DNA of 43,344 bases from an uncultured Faecalibacterium sp. (lineage in GTDB: Bacteria; Bacillota; Clostridia; Oscillospirales; Ruminococcaceae). A program made the translations under genes and the position numbers. The first letter of the stretch is position 1. Each line of letters opens with the position of its first letter. The stretch spans positions 1 through 43,344 of the forward strand of contig CAKTBG010000025.1 of assembly GCA_934533135.1 (NCBI GenBank), in the 5' to 3' direction. Below are positions 15,959-25,073 of the stretch, piece after piece. The notes under the pieces are model-generated. The model did no database searches. It had not been told where the DNA came from and worked only from the letters and a program-made list of their open reading frames with translations.

Positions 15959-15987
15959 TTGCACTTTGCCGAAATTTTGCGTATAAT
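15959..15987 (+). promoter_or_regulatory. Promoter of the DUF1275 gene
   Basis: TTGCAC (15959-15964) and TATAAT (15982-15987) with a 17 bp spacer, about 50 bp before the start codon. Confidence 0.75.
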
Positions 15988-16039
15988 AATCTAGCAGTTT
16001 CACCAAAAACTGAAAGTAAAATTTGTGAGGGATGATTTC

Positions 16040-16849
16040 ATGCAAGCGGGTCTCAAGCGGCTCCACCACGGCCAGATGTCGGAGTCGTTCTATACAGCGA
16101 TGTTTCTTTCGCTCTCCGGCGGTCTGCAGGACGCCTACACCTATCTGTTCCGGGGCAAAGTGTTTGCCAACGCCCAGACGGGCAACATCGTTCTGCTCAG
16201 CCAGCATCTGTTTGCCGGGGAGTGGGATCAGACGTTCCATTATCTGGTGCCTCTGCTGGCGTTTGCGCTGGGTGTGTTTGTGGCGGAGCTGCTCCATGGG
16301 TGGTTCAAGGATCTCCAGTCGCTCCACTGGCGGCAGCTGGTGATCCTGTTGGAGATCGTGCTGCTGTTTGGGGTCGGCTTCTTCCCGCAGGAGTGGAACC
16401 TGCTGGCCAACGCCCTCGTCTCCTTTGCCTGCGCCATGCAGGTGCAGACCTTCCGGAAGGTGAACGGCTACGGCTTTGCCAGCACCATGTGCATCGGCAA
16501 TCTGCGCAGCGGCACCGAAGCCCTCTGCGTCTGGGTGCGCACCAAAAACGCCAAGGCAAAGGACAAAGCCTTCCACTATTTCGCCATCATCTTCCTGTTC
16601 GGGTTGGGCGCGGGCTTCGGCAGCGTCGGCATCCAGTGGTTTGGCCGCTATGCCGTCTGGGGCTCCTGCCTGCTGCTGGTGGTCAGCTTCATCCTGATGT
16701 TCATCAAAGAGGACATCGAGGAGAACCCCGCCCTTTCGTCGGAGCTGCACGCACTGCAGCAGGACGTCCATAAAGTCGATGCCCTGCTGAAAGAAGAACT
16801 GCACGAGGAGCACGAAGAACTCCGCGAGAGCCTGCATCACGACAACTGA
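16040..16849 (+). CDS. DUF1275 (YoaK) family membrane protein
   Basis: A 269-residue membrane protein with about six helices. Family marks are the N-terminal LSLSGGLQDAYTYLFRGKVFANAQTGNIVLLSQ and the mid-protein FACAMQVQTFRKV with STMCIGNLRSGTEAL. Family function is unknown, with a transport role assumed. The ATG at 16040 has GAGGG at 8 nt; the GTG five codons upstream has none. After the last helix a long acidic tail (ENPALSSELHALQQDVHKVD to the end, rich in Glu and His) looks like a soluble coiled coil, longer than usual. Monocistronic, with its own promoter and terminator. Confidence 0.9.
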   Translation: MQAGLKRLHHGQMSESFYTAMFLSLSGGLQDAYTYLFRGKVFANAQTGNIVLLSQHLFAGEWDQTFHYLVPLLAFALGVFVAELLHGWFKDLQSLHWRQLVILLEIVLLFGVGFFPQEWNLLANALVSFACAMQVQTFRKVNGYGFASTMCIGNLRSGTEALCVWVRTKNAKAKDKAFHYFAIIFLFGLGAGFGSVGIQWFGRYAVWGSCLLLVVSFILMFIKEDIEENPALSSELHALQQDVHKVDALLKEELHEEHEELRESLHHDN

Positions 16850-16866
16850 TCCGCTGGATCGTACCG

Positions 16867-16903
16867 CCGCTGTTTTTCCGTTCGGAGAAGCAGCGGTCTT
16901 TTT
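16867..16903 (+). terminator. Terminator after the DUF1275 gene
   Basis: CCGCTGtttttCCG pairs with CGGagaaGCAGCGG, followed by TCTTTTTG, starting 18 nt after the stop codon. Confidence 0.85.
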
Positions 16904-16953
16904 GTACCTCCCCCCTCTGCCGCGCGGATGCGCTCGCAGCAAAGGCCCACGAC

Positions 16954-16982
16954 TTGAAGTTTCGCCTCCAACACGCTATACT
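16954..16982 (+). promoter_or_regulatory. Promoter of the LysR gene
   Basis: TTGAAG (16954-16959) and TATACT (16977-16982), spacer 17 bp, ending 33 bp before the start codon. Confidence 0.65.
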
Positions 16983-17015
16983 GATAAAAAAAGCGCGAAA
17001 AGGACGGAACAGCCC

Positions 17016-17873
17016 ATGGACGAAAAAGATTTTCTGATCTTTCTGACGCTGGCGGAGACCGGAAATCTGACCCGCACAGCCGAAAAGCTCTATCTCACCC
17101 AACCGGCTCTGAGCAAGCGGCTGCAGAATATGGAGTCGGAACTGGGTGCGCCGCTGTTTCTGCGCAGCAAACACGGCGTGACCCTGACCCCTGCGGGCGA
17201 GGACGCCTTGAAAAGCATCCAGAAAACGGTGACGGAACTGGAAGCCCTCCGCAGCCGCATCCAGCTCAACAAGGGCGTCGTGAGCGGCACCCTGCGAATG
17301 GAATCCTCCCTCGACTACTCCAACTACCGCCTGCCCAAGATCCTTGCTGACTATACGGCGCAGTATCCGGACGTCACCCTGAAAGTGTCCAGCAACCACA
17401 GCCGCGACTGTATGCGCAAGCTGCAGGAAGGGCAGGCCTATCTCGCCATCGTCCGGGGCGAGTACGACTGGCCCGACGGCAAGATCCTGCTGGAGCGGGA
17501 GGCGGTCTGCCTGATCCGGAGCAGAGCCCACGCCAACACCCCGCTGGATCAGATGCGGTACATCGGCCGAAACTCCAACCCCGAACACATGAGCATAAAA
17601 GCCCGCTGGCTGATGGAGCACGGTCTCGAGCCGACCAGTGCCCTGAATGTGGACGGCCTGTCGGCCTGTGTCTCCATGGTGCAGGCCGGCCTTGGCTGGA
17701 GCATCGTGCCGGAGATCTGCCTTTCCTATTTTGACGGTCTGTCCGAGCCGCTGTTTTTCGCCGACGGCACCCCCCTCACCCGCTCGACCTACCTGCTCTA
17801 CCGCAAGCGGGAGTATGAGCTGCCGCAGGTGCGGGAGTTCATCCGGATCATCTGCGCCCACAGCAATGCCTGA
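17016..17873 (+). CDS. LysR family transcriptional regulator
   Basis: A 285-residue regulator. The N-terminal winged helix-turn-helix is clear: FLTLAETGNLTRTAEKLYLTQPALSKRLQNME, then LGAPLFLRSKHGVTLTPAGE. The C-terminal effector domain starts near residue 90 with GTLRMESSLDYSNYRLP and contains GLSACVSMVQAGLGWSIVPE. The Met at 17016 follows AAAGGACGG. No divergent target gene lies beside it: the upstream DUF1275 gene faces the same way and is closed by a terminator, and the downstream DUF1846 gene has its own promoter. Target and effector are therefore unknown. Confidence 0.93.
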   Translation: MDEKDFLIFLTLAETGNLTRTAEKLYLTQPALSKRLQNMESELGAPLFLRSKHGVTLTPAGEDALKSIQKTVTELEALRSRIQLNKGVVSGTLRMESSLDYSNYRLPKILADYTAQYPDVTLKVSSNHSRDCMRKLQEGQAYLAIVRGEYDWPDGKILLEREAVCLIRSRAHANTPLDQMRYIGRNSNPEHMSIKARWLMEHGLEPTSALNVDGLSACVSMVQAGLGWSIVPEICLSYFDGLSEPLFFADGTPLTRSTYLLYRKREYELPQVREFIRIICAHSNA

Positions 17874-17885
17874 ACCTGCTCGTTT

Positions 17886-17921
17886 CCCCTGCACAGAAGG
17901 GTCTCTGTGCAGGGGATTTTT
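17886..17921 (+). terminator. Terminator after the LysR gene
   Basis: CCCCTGCACAGA and TCTGTGCAGGGG form a perfect 12 bp stem with a 6 nt loop, followed by ATTTTTG. Confidence 0.92.
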
Positions 17922-17943
17922 GCGCTTTTTCCGCGGATTTTCA

Positions 17944-17972
17944 TTGCACTGGCCCGGCGGGTATGTTATACT
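17944..17972 (+). promoter_or_regulatory. Promoter of the DUF1846 gene
   Basis: TTGCAC (17944-17949) and TATACT (17967-17972) with a 17 bp spacer, 48 bp before the start codon. Confidence 0.7.
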
Positions 17973-18020
17973 AAGAATATTGTTTTGAATGTTTCGGAAA
18001 CAGGGAAAGGACAACGCAAA

Positions 18021-19511
18021 ATGAAAAAAGGATTTGACAACGACAAATACCTTAAAATGCAGTCGGAGCACATCCGGGAGCGGATCGCACAGTTCGACAA
18101 CAAGCTCTACCTCGAGTTTGGTGGAAAATTGTTCGACGACTATCACGCCTCCCGCGTGCTGCCCGGCTTCCAGCCCGACTCCAAGCTGCAGATGCTGCTC
18201 CAGCTCAAGGATCAGGCGGAGATCGTCATCGTCATCAGTGCCGAGGACATCGTGAGCAACAAGGTCCGCGGCGATTTCGGCATCACCTACGACCTCGATG
18301 TGCTTCGCCTGATCGACGCTTTTCAGGGCGTGGGGCTCTTTGTCGGCAGTGTCTGTCTGACCATGTACACCGCCCAGCCGGAGGTCGAAGCCTTTGAGAA
18401 GAAGCTGAACGCACTGGGCATCCGCACCTTCCGTCACTATAAGATCCCGGGCTACCCCAACGATGTGGCCAAGATCGTCAGCGACGAAGGCTATGGCAAG
18501 AACGATTACATCGAGACCCAGCGTCCGCTGGTCGTCATCACCGCACCCGGCCCCGGCAGCGGCAAGATGGCCACCTGCCTTTCCCAGCTGTACCACGAAC
18601 ATAAGCGCGGCGTCAAAGCGGGTTATGCCAAGTTTGAGACCTTCCCGATCTGGAATCTGCCCCTCAAGCACCCGGTCAACCTTGCCTACGAAGCCGCCAC
18701 TGCCGACCTGAACGATGTGAACATGATCGACCCCTTCCATCTGGAAGCGTACGGCAAGACCACCGTCAACTACAACCGCGACATTGAGATCTTCCCGGTG
18801 GTCAATGCGATGTTTGAGCTGATCGCCGGAAAAAGCCCCTACCGCTCCCCCACGGACATGGGCGTGAACATGGCCGGCAACTGCATCGTGGACGACGCCG
18901 CCTGCTGTGAGGCCTCCTGCAACGAGATCGTCCGCCGCTACTTCAAAGCCCTCTGCGATCAGAAGACCGGCAGCGAAAAGGACAGCGAGCTGTTCAAGCT
19001 GAAGCTGCTGCTGAATCAGGCTGGCCTGACCCTTGGCTCCCGCCCGGTGGAGCAGCAGGCTCATGCGGTCTCCGAAAAGACCGGCGGCCTGCCCGCCGCC
19101 GCCATCGAGCTGGCCGACGGCACCGTGGTCACCGGCAAGACCGGCCCCCTGCTGGGTGCGGCCTCCTCTGCCCTGCTCAATGCCCTCAAGCGGCTGGCTG
19201 GCATCGATCAGGAGGTCGATCTCGTGTCGGCACGCGCCATCGAGCCGATCCAGACCCTCAAGACCAACTACCTCGGCAGCAAGAACCCCCGCCTGCACAC
19301 CGATGAGATTCTCATCGCCCTGTCCAGCTCTGCGGCGGAGAACGAGGTCGCTGCGGCGGCACTCCACCAGCTGTCCAACCTCAAGGGCTGCGACATCCAC
19401 TCCACCGTCATTCTGTCCAGCGTGGACGCCGACCTTCTCAATCGTCTGGGGATGTACCTGACCTGCGAGCCCGCCTATGAGGAAGAAGATCGCAAATACC
19501 ACAAGAAGTGA
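18021..19511 (+). CDS. DUF1846 family protein
   Basis: A 496-residue cytoplasmic protein matching the length and order of the DUF1846 family common in Firmicutes. It opens KKGFDNDKYLKMQSEHIRERI, has a nucleotide-binding-like loop ITAPGPGSGKMATCLSQLYHEH near residue 180, and DMGVNMAGNCIVDDAACCEAS with a Cys pair near residue 290. Structures of family members exist, but no accepted reaction is known to me. The start at 18021 follows GAAAGGA. It has its own promoter and a terminator at 19543, so it is monocistronic. Confidence 0.93.
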   Translation: MKKGFDNDKYLKMQSEHIRERIAQFDNKLYLEFGGKLFDDYHASRVLPGFQPDSKLQMLLQLKDQAEIVIVISAEDIVSNKVRGDFGITYDLDVLRLIDAFQGVGLFVGSVCLTMYTAQPEVEAFEKKLNALGIRTFRHYKIPGYPNDVAKIVSDEGYGKNDYIETQRPLVVITAPGPGSGKMATCLSQLYHEHKRGVKAGYAKFETFPIWNLPLKHPVNLAYEAATADLNDVNMIDPFHLEAYGKTTVNYNRDIEIFPVVNAMFELIAGKSPYRSPTDMGVNMAGNCIVDDAACCEASCNEIVRRYFKALCDQKTGSEKDSELFKLKLLLNQAGLTLGSRPVEQQAHAVSEKTGGLPAAAIELADGTVVTGKTGPLLGAASSALLNALKRLAGIDQEVDLVSARAIEPIQTLKTNYLGSKNPRLHTDEILIALSSSAAENEVAAAALHQLSNLKGCDIHSTVILSSVDADLLNRLGMYLTCEPAYEEEDRKYHKK

Positions 19512-19542
19512 TCCCTCTCCGGATCTTCGGAAGAAAACCAGC

Positions 19543-19582
19543 AAGCCCCCGGTTCACGGCATTGTGCCAGAACCGGGGGCTT
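19543..19582. terminator. Bidirectional terminator between convergent genes
   Basis: AAGCCCCCGGTTC and GAACCGGGGGCTT form a perfect 13 bp stem between the convergent DUF1846 gene and the sugar symporter gene. Confidence 0.92.
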
Positions 19583-19603
19583 TGTTGCATTGATTTGTTC
19601 CGA

Positions 19604-21169
19604 TCAGTTCCGATACTGTTCCGGCAGCTGATCGAGGGTCTGCCACTTGGCCATGGCGTCTTCCAGCTTCATGCCGTTGGCCACTGCGTCGCGGCGGCAG
19701 GCATTGACGGCCTGGATCTCCTTCATCTTGGCACCGGTCAGGGTGTAGCCCTTCATGGCGATGAGGGTCGCAGCCCATGCGATCATCGGGATGATGCAGA
19801 ACAGCACGATGACGACCACGTTCATGCCGGAAGCATACGGATCATACTGGGTCGGGAGGCTGTCCAGACCGATGAAGCTGACCGCAATGCCCACGACCGT
19901 CGCGGACAGGCTGGACACCAGCTTATCCACCAGACTGAACAGGGTGCCCATGATGCCCGGGATGTAGTTGCCGCTGCGGTAGGTCTCGTAGTCGGAGCAG
20001 TCGGCGACCATGGGGATGGGCATATCGGCGGTGGCGTAGTACGCACCGTAGCCGATGCCGAAGAAGGCGATGAACAGGATGGTGTACAGGTTCAGAGACA
20101 GGCCGTTCTCGCCCATGATGGACAGGGTGAAGGCATCGCTCTTGCCCCAGAGGATCAGCAGCACCAGCACGCCGATGTAGCAGAGGAAGGCCACGCTGAC
20201 GTACTTCATCAGGCTGGCTTTCTGGCCCTCTTTCTGGCTGGTGCGGACGGTCAGCAGGAAGAAAGGCACGCTGAACACATAGCCCAGCACCATCATCGGC
20301 AGATAGAGGCCATCGTAGTTGCCCATCATACAGCCGTACAGCATACACAGCACGGTGGTGTTGGTGGCGATGGAGAGTGCCAGCTTGCAGCCTGCACCGG
20401 CCACCATCAGACGCTGCATCGGGTTGTTGTTCTTGATGATCTGGACATACTCGCGGACTTTGACCTTCTCGGCTTTTTCGCCGCCGATGCCGAAGTACTT
20501 GGGCTGATCCTTCTCCCAGATGCCGATGACGGCCAGCAGCGTCAGCAGGATGGAGATGACGATGCCAACGGGAGCCAGCGTGCGGAAGAAGCCAGCGGAG
20601 GCGTAGCCGCCCTCATAGTTCTTGGCGAGGATGGGGGCGAAGAACTGCATCGCGCCCATGCCCAGCAGCGAGCCGACGGTGTTGAAGATGGTAAACAGCG
20701 GCCGCTGCTTGGGGTCGTTGGTCAGGACGGTCTGGCCGGAGCGGGTGCAGCTGGTCTGGAAGGTGTAGCCAATGACCCAGACGGCATACAGGGCAACGAA
20801 CGCTGCGTAGCGCAGGCCCATGGCACTGGCCGGGATCAGCGGGGTCAGGCAGTACAGAGCCAGAATGCTGACGGCCATGATGAGGTTGCCGATGACCATA
20901 AACGGCCGGAATTTACCAAATTTGCCGTTGGTGCGGTCCATCAGGGCACCGATGATGGGGTCGGTGATGGCGTCGAACAGACGCATTCCGGTGACCATGA
21001 CCGAGGCAAAGATCATGCTCAGTGCCAGCACCTTGCTACCAAAGGTAGCGATGTAGGAAAGCACCAGCACATAGTACACATTCGTTGCGCCGTTGTTCAG
21101 CGGGAACAGCACCAGCTGGTAGGTTTTGGCGCGGTTCACACTCGACGCCGTAGATTTTTGTTCGCCCAT
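19604..21169 (-). CDS. GPH family sugar:cation symporter
   Basis: A 521-residue transporter with about twelve helices of the glycoside-pentoside-hexuronide:cation symporter family (MelB, LacS, XynB relatives). The early loop signature RLFDAITDPIIGALMDRTNGKFGKFRPFM is diagnostic, including the cation-site aspartates; the central DYETYRSGNYIPGIMGTLFSLVDKLV and the late GVNVV-like helix also fit. No IIA-like tail is present. The start at 21169 has AAAAGGAGAG. It lies downstream of the GH2 and GH3 genes on the same strand, so it probably brings in the glycosides or released sugars, although a terminator hairpin at 21202-21239 should lower its expression relative to the enzymes. Confidence 0.92.
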   Translation of the reverse strand: MGEQKSTASSVNRAKTYQLVLFPLNNGATNVYYVLVLSYIATFGSKVLALSMIFASVMVTGMRLFDAITDPIIGALMDRTNGKFGKFRPFMVIGNLIMAVSILALYCLTPLIPASAMGLRYAAFVALYAVWVIGYTFQTSCTRSGQTVLTNDPKQRPLFTIFNTVGSLLGMGAMQFFAPILAKNYEGGYASAGFFRTLAPVGIVISILLTLLAVIGIWEKDQPKYFGIGGEKAEKVKVREYVQIIKNNNPMQRLMVAGAGCKLALSIATNTTVLCMLYGCMMGNYDGLYLPMMVLGYVFSVPFFLLTVRTSQKEGQKASLMKYVSVAFLCYIGVLVLLILWGKSDAFTLSIMGENGLSLNLYTILFIAFFGIGYGAYYATADMPIPMVADCSDYETYRSGNYIPGIMGTLFSLVDKLVSSLSATVVGIAVSFIGLDSLPTQYDPYASGMNVVVIVLFCIIPMIAWAATLIAMKGYTLTGAKMKEIQAVNACRRDAVANGMKLEDAMAKWQTLDQLPEQYRN

Positions 21170-21201
21170 TGCGGTCTCTCCTTTTTGCTTTTTTAAGAAA
21201 A

Positions 21202-21239
21202 GCGGCAGCCCACCCCACCTTTTGGGGGCAGGCTGCCGC
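21202..21239 (-). terminator. Terminator or processing hairpin before the symporter gene
   Basis: GCGGCAGCC and GGCTGCCGC form a 9 bp stem enclosing a CCCC/GGGG inner pair, followed on the minus strand by TTTTCTT. It ends 33 nt before the symporter start, so it may partly uncouple symporter expression from the glycosidase genes. Confidence 0.75.
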
Positions 21240-21273
21240 AATCGGGTACTAAGAGGTCACGGGGAAACGGCTC

Positions 21274-21708
21274 TTACTTGGTTGCCTTGCAGAAGGAACC
21301 GATGATCATCGCAACGATGGCCACGACATAGCAGACGAGGCAGGCCACGGTGATGTAAAAGACGTGCCAGCCGACCATGTTCTGCGAGTTGAAGGAGAAC
21401 AGGCCGGAGATCAGCAGGATGCGGCTGTTGATGATGTTGCCGATGGTGGCAACGATCAGGGCGATGGCTGCCATGGAAGCAAACATCCCGAGGATGCCGT
21501 TGTCATCCTTGCCAGTGTTGGCTGCCCAGATGCCGCCAGCAATCAGAACGACTGCCAGAACACTCTGGACGATCAGACGGGTCAGAGCGGCCAGTGCATT
21601 GGCCTCGCTGTAGGTGCTGCTCATCACCATGGTGACGATGCCTGCAATGGCGAGGACGATGGCCACAACGTTGAAGTAGAAGGCTGCGCCTTGTTTCTTG
21701 ATGAACAT
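21274..21708 (-). CDS. Four-helix membrane protein linked to the GH3 enzyme
   Basis: A 144-residue protein with four hydrophobic helices and very short loops: VVAIVLAIAGIVTMVM, LIVQSVLAVVLIAGGIW, MFASMAAIALIVATIGNI and YITVACLVCYVVAIVAMII. The start at 21708 lies 1 nt after the GH3 stop and the GGAGG site lies inside the end of the GH3 gene, so the two are translationally coupled. It has no motif I recognise. The coupling suggests that it partners the membrane-anchored glucosidase, for example in placing it or passing released sugar on; this is inference from context. Confidence 0.8.
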   Translation of the reverse strand: MFIKKQGAAFYFNVVAIVLAIAGIVTMVMSSTYSEANALAALTRLIVQSVLAVVLIAGGIWAANTGKDDNGILGMFASMAAIALIVATIGNIINSRILLISGLFSFNSQNMVGWHVFYITVACLVCYVVAIVAMIIGSFCKATK

Positions 21709-21709
21709 A

Positions 21710-24700
21710 TCAGTGAACCTCCTTCTTGCTCTTCTTGCGGACAGAGAAGACATAACCTGCGCAGCAGGCAGCCGTCAGGACGCCGGAGACCGCGATCAGA
21801 GCGATGTAAGCCACACGCCACCAGGTCATGGTCTGGACGATGCGGGTGGTGCTGTTGTAGCGGTTCATCAGGTTGGAGTGTGCCATTGCATACAGGATGT
21901 TGTGGGCAGACTCCTTGACGTGCTGCTGCAGGTTGGCGTCGCCGTTCAGCAGGGTGCTGCTGACAGAGTTGCCGTCCACCTGCGTTGCGAAGGTGCGGTC
22001 GGTCTCGAGGGTGGTGGAACCGTAGAAGCCGGAGATGCCGCGGGTATCAAAGCAGGTGACGCCGGAGTTCAGGACGGCACCGTACAGGTCGGTATCGTCA
22101 TAGATATCGGTGACGGCGTAGCCCTTGAAGCCCCACTCCTTCTTCAGGATGTTGGTGTTCATGCCAACGCTGGAAGTACACTCGACGCCGCCGATCTTGG
22201 AGAAGGAGGTCATCAGACCACGCATACCTGCATCGTAGTCGTCGGTGTCATACTTGGTTGCCTCAAATGCGATCTGGTAGGCACGCAGCTCCAGCTCGCG
22301 GGCACGCTGCTCGGTCATATAGGGAGAAACGCCGCCACGCTCAGACTCCTGATCGTTGAAAGCGTAGTGCTTGGGAGCGGCGATCAGGCCGTACTCCAGA
22401 GCACCGATGGCAAACTCCATGCCGGCGTTGCCGGTCAGGACGGGATCCTCAGAGTAGTACTCACCGTTACGGCCGTTGTAAGCCTGACGATGGGTGTTCA
22501 TGCCGGGGCCCCACAGGATGGGAATGCCAACAAACAGAGACTCTTCGCCGACGAACTCGCCGACTGCCTTGTACAGCTCGTTGTTGAAGGATGCTGCAAC
22601 CAGCGGAGCGTTTGCAAAGACTTCGGGATGCCAGTTGCCGTTCGGGTCATCTGCGCCGATGGTCCACGGAGCGTTGGTGTCCTTGGAAGCGTTCAGGTTG
22701 ACGGCGACGCCGTTGCCTGCGTTCTCGGTCATGTAGGTCTCGACGGTGCCGATGGACTCCACGCCCGGGATACTGGGGCCGCCGTAGGTTGCCAGATACT
22801 GTGCTTCCTCGAGGGTCATCTTATCCATCAGCTCATCCCACTTGGGATCGTCGAAGTCCAGATCAAACATCTGATAGAACATCAGATCGCTGCTCTGACC
22901 CCACTTGACGGCAGAGGTGTCGTCGTCGGTCGCGATGGTGTAGTAGTGGCCGTTCAGGTCGTTGATCAGCTGCTCGCTGGTCAGGGTCATCTGGTCGTAA
23001 GTCTTGGGGAAGGTGCCTGCCCAATCCGCACGGGTCAGATAGGTGACCTCGCCGGGCTGGTAGTAGTTCCAGTCGGAGTACGGGATCTGGTTGGAGATCT
23101 TCTCGCCGGTCTTGGAAACCGAGAAGGTGGTGCGGGCGATCAGATCTTCTGTGATCTCCTGTGCCACTGCAGCGGCTGCGCTGCCGGTGCCGACCATCTT
23201 GGACGCGTCTGCACCCTGCAGGGTCAGGATGTTGTTCAGCGCGTCGTGTGCGCCGTTGCCGGCTGCGAAGTAGTAGGTGCCGGGATCGAGGACATAGGTG
23301 CCGGTGGTGCCGTCGCCGTTGTCGTGGCTCATATCGTAGCTGGCGATGTACTGCAGATCGACCTTGACGGGAACGATCTCAGAAGCACCGGGAGCCAGTT
23401 CGCTGGACTTCTCAAAGTTCAGCAGCTGGATGGCGACCTTTTCCAGACCGCCCTCGGTGTAGGGAGCCTGACCGTAGATCTGCACGGGGGTCTTGCCGGC
23501 GACCTTGCCGGTGTTGGTGACCTTGACGTTGAAGGTTGCGTAGACCTGCGGTGCGCCGGTCTCGCTGTCGATGTTCACGCTGATCTCGGGCTGACCCATG
23601 ATCTCCTGCGTGAAGGTGGTGTAGCTCAGGCCGTAGCCGAAGCCGTAAGCGACCTCGTTGGCGTAGTTCCACTCGGTGGAGGAAGCGTATGCGCCGACGG
23701 GAGAGGTTGCGTTGCCCACACCGTTGACGGAGTCGGCGTAACGGGTCTCGTAGTAACGGTAGCCGGTGTACAGACCCTCAGCCTCGATGGTGTAGGCACC
23801 CGGGGTGAAGCTCAGCAGACCGCCGGAACGGGTGATGACGTCTGCGGTGTTGGTGTAATACATCTTGCCCATGTTCTGCATGGCAGGAGAGGACATATTG
23901 TAGGTGGGGTAGATGTCGGGCAGACCGCCGGAGGGGCTGGTGCGGCCGCAGAGAATGTCGGCGATGCCGGTCATGCCGTAGCAGCCGGGGAAGCCGATCC
24001 ACAGGATGGCGTCGATGTCGGGATCGTTCTTCAGATCGCCGATCTCAACTGCCGTTGCGCTGTTGACGAGGACGATGACCTTGTCGCTGGCCTTCTTTGC
24101 AGTCTCGATGATGTCGCGCTCGTTGGTGGTCAGGGCCAGAGGCTCGTCTGCGCCCAGACCTTCTGCGATGCCGCCGGGCAGATAGTCCTTGGACTCTGCG
24201 CTGGGGCGGCTGATGACCACGATGGAGGCGTCGCCGTACTGGGCAAAGCTGGACTCATAGCTGCTGTCCACAGCGGCGATCTCTGCCAGAGAAGGCTCGC
24301 CCGGGTCATAGACCTCGGCGGGAGTCTCGTTGTTGGCGTGGTTGTAGGTCTCGTTCAGCTTCTCGTAGATGCTGACCATGGTGGGGTTGATCTCGTAGCC
24401 TGCACCCTCGAACTCAAACTCGTCGCCGCTCCAGGAAGAGACGGTGCGGCCAACCGTGACCTCACCGGTCTGGCGGTTGGTGTTCACGCTGGTGGTGATG
24501 GTGTTGGCAAAATCGGTCTTGTTCTGGCTCAGAGCCTGCTCCAGATTGATGAAGCCGCCCCATGCCTTGACGCCGAAGCTGGAACCAACCAGAGGCACAT
24601 GAGAGCGGATGCCCAGCAGCGTGACCTTGGAGCCGCTTGCCAGAGGCAGGGTGTTGTTCTCATTCTTCAGCAGAACGGCACCCTCAGCTGCCTGCTGGCG

Positions 24701-24961
24701 GTTCAGGTTCATTGCCTTCTGGATGAGGGCGTGGGAGTTGCCGGTGCCGTCCTCATTCAGGACTTCGGCAGACGGGGTAAATTTATTGTAGAGCGGGTCT
24801 GCGTCGGTGCTCTCCGAGACAAACTTCTCGCTCTGGGTTCCGAGGTTGGTGTCGATGGTCGACTTGTAGCCTTCGAGGATCACGCCTGCCACGATGGACA
24901 GCGCGAAAACGAAGGTGAACAGTGCAGTCAGACCGCGCAGCACCATGCTTTTCTTAGCCAT
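21710..24961 (-). CDS. Membrane-anchored GH3 beta-glucosidase with inverted domain order
   Basis: A 1083-residue glycoside hydrolase family 3 enzyme that probably cleaves beta-linked glucosides outside the cell. Residues 6-30 form a membrane helix and residues about 1049-1072 a second one, followed by a basic RKKSKKEVH tail, so both ends are tethered. The alpha/beta sandwich domain (GAVLLKNENNTLPLASGS near 105, WIGFPGCYGMTGIADILCG near 320) comes first, an Fn3-like domain near 445-530 next, and the barrel domain last (KHYAFNDQESERGG; nucleophile Asp near residue 950 in GFKGYAVTDIYDD). That order is the reverse of common GH3 enzymes but is known from rumen species. The ATG at 24961 follows AAGGAG. 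Confidence 0.92.
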   Translation of the reverse strand: MAKKSMVLRGLTALFTFVFALSIVAGVILEGYKSTIDTNLGTQSEKFVSESTDADPLYNKFTPSAEVLNEDGTGNSHALIQKAMNLNRQQAAEGAVLLKNENNTLPLASGSKVTLLGIRSHVPLVGSSFGVKAWGGFINLEQALSQNKTDFANTITTSVNTNRQTGEVTVGRTVSSWSGDEFEFEGAGYEINPTMVSIYEKLNETYNHANNETPAEVYDPGEPSLAEIAAVDSSYESSFAQYGDASIVVISRPSAESKDYLPGGIAEGLGADEPLALTTNERDIIETAKKASDKVIVLVNSATAVEIGDLKNDPDIDAILWIGFPGCYGMTGIADILCGRTSPSGGLPDIYPTYNMSSPAMQNMGKMYYTNTADVITRSGGLLSFTPGAYTIEAEGLYTGYRYYETRYADSVNGVGNATSPVGAYASSTEWNYANEVAYGFGYGLSYTTFTQEIMGQPEISVNIDSETGAPQVYATFNVKVTNTGKVAGKTPVQIYGQAPYTEGGLEKVAIQLLNFEKSSELAPGASEIVPVKVDLQYIASYDMSHDNGDGTTGTYVLDPGTYYFAAGNGAHDALNNILTLQGADASKMVGTGSAAAAVAQEITEDLIARTTFSVSKTGEKISNQIPYSDWNYYQPGEVTYLTRADWAGTFPKTYDQMTLTSEQLINDLNGHYYTIATDDDTSAVKWGQSSDLMFYQMFDLDFDDPKWDELMDKMTLEEAQYLATYGGPSIPGVESIGTVETYMTENAGNGVAVNLNASKDTNAPWTIGADDPNGNWHPEVFANAPLVAASFNNELYKAVGEFVGEESLFVGIPILWGPGMNTHRQAYNGRNGEYYSEDPVLTGNAGMEFAIGALEYGLIAAPKHYAFNDQESERGGVSPYMTEQRARELELRAYQIAFEATKYDTDDYDAGMRGLMTSFSKIGGVECTSSVGMNTNILKKEWGFKGYAVTDIYDDTDLYGAVLNSGVTCFDTRGISGFYGSTTLETDRTFATQVDGNSVSSTLLNGDANLQQHVKESAHNILYAMAHSNLMNRYNSTTRIVQTMTWWRVAYIALIAVSGVLTAACCAGYVFSVRKKSKKEVH

Positions 24962-25073
24962 GCTGTTCTCCTTTTCTTCGTGTGTTGTTCTTATCCTGCC
25001 GCACCAGACAGCTGTTTTTTCTGGTTTTGACCCCTCCTTTGGATTCAATTTCTTCAAAGCGCAAGTCTGGTGC

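Noticed and set aside
16905..16950. GC-rich stretch resembling the dispersed repeats
   Set aside because: CCTCCCCCCTCTGCC and a GCGGATGCGCTCGCAGC segment look similar in composition, but no complete hairpin set or shared string was found.
16704..19544. A 946-codon open frame on the minus strand
   Set aside because: It is antisense to the LysR and DUF1846 genes, which have clear domains, promoters and ribosome sites. Its translation has no recognisable domain; high GC content keeps the opposite frame open.
21698..25030. An 1110-codon open frame on the plus strand
   Set aside because: It mirrors the GH3 gene exactly. Its protein is a Val/Gly/Asp-rich string with no domain, typical of the complement of a conserved gene.
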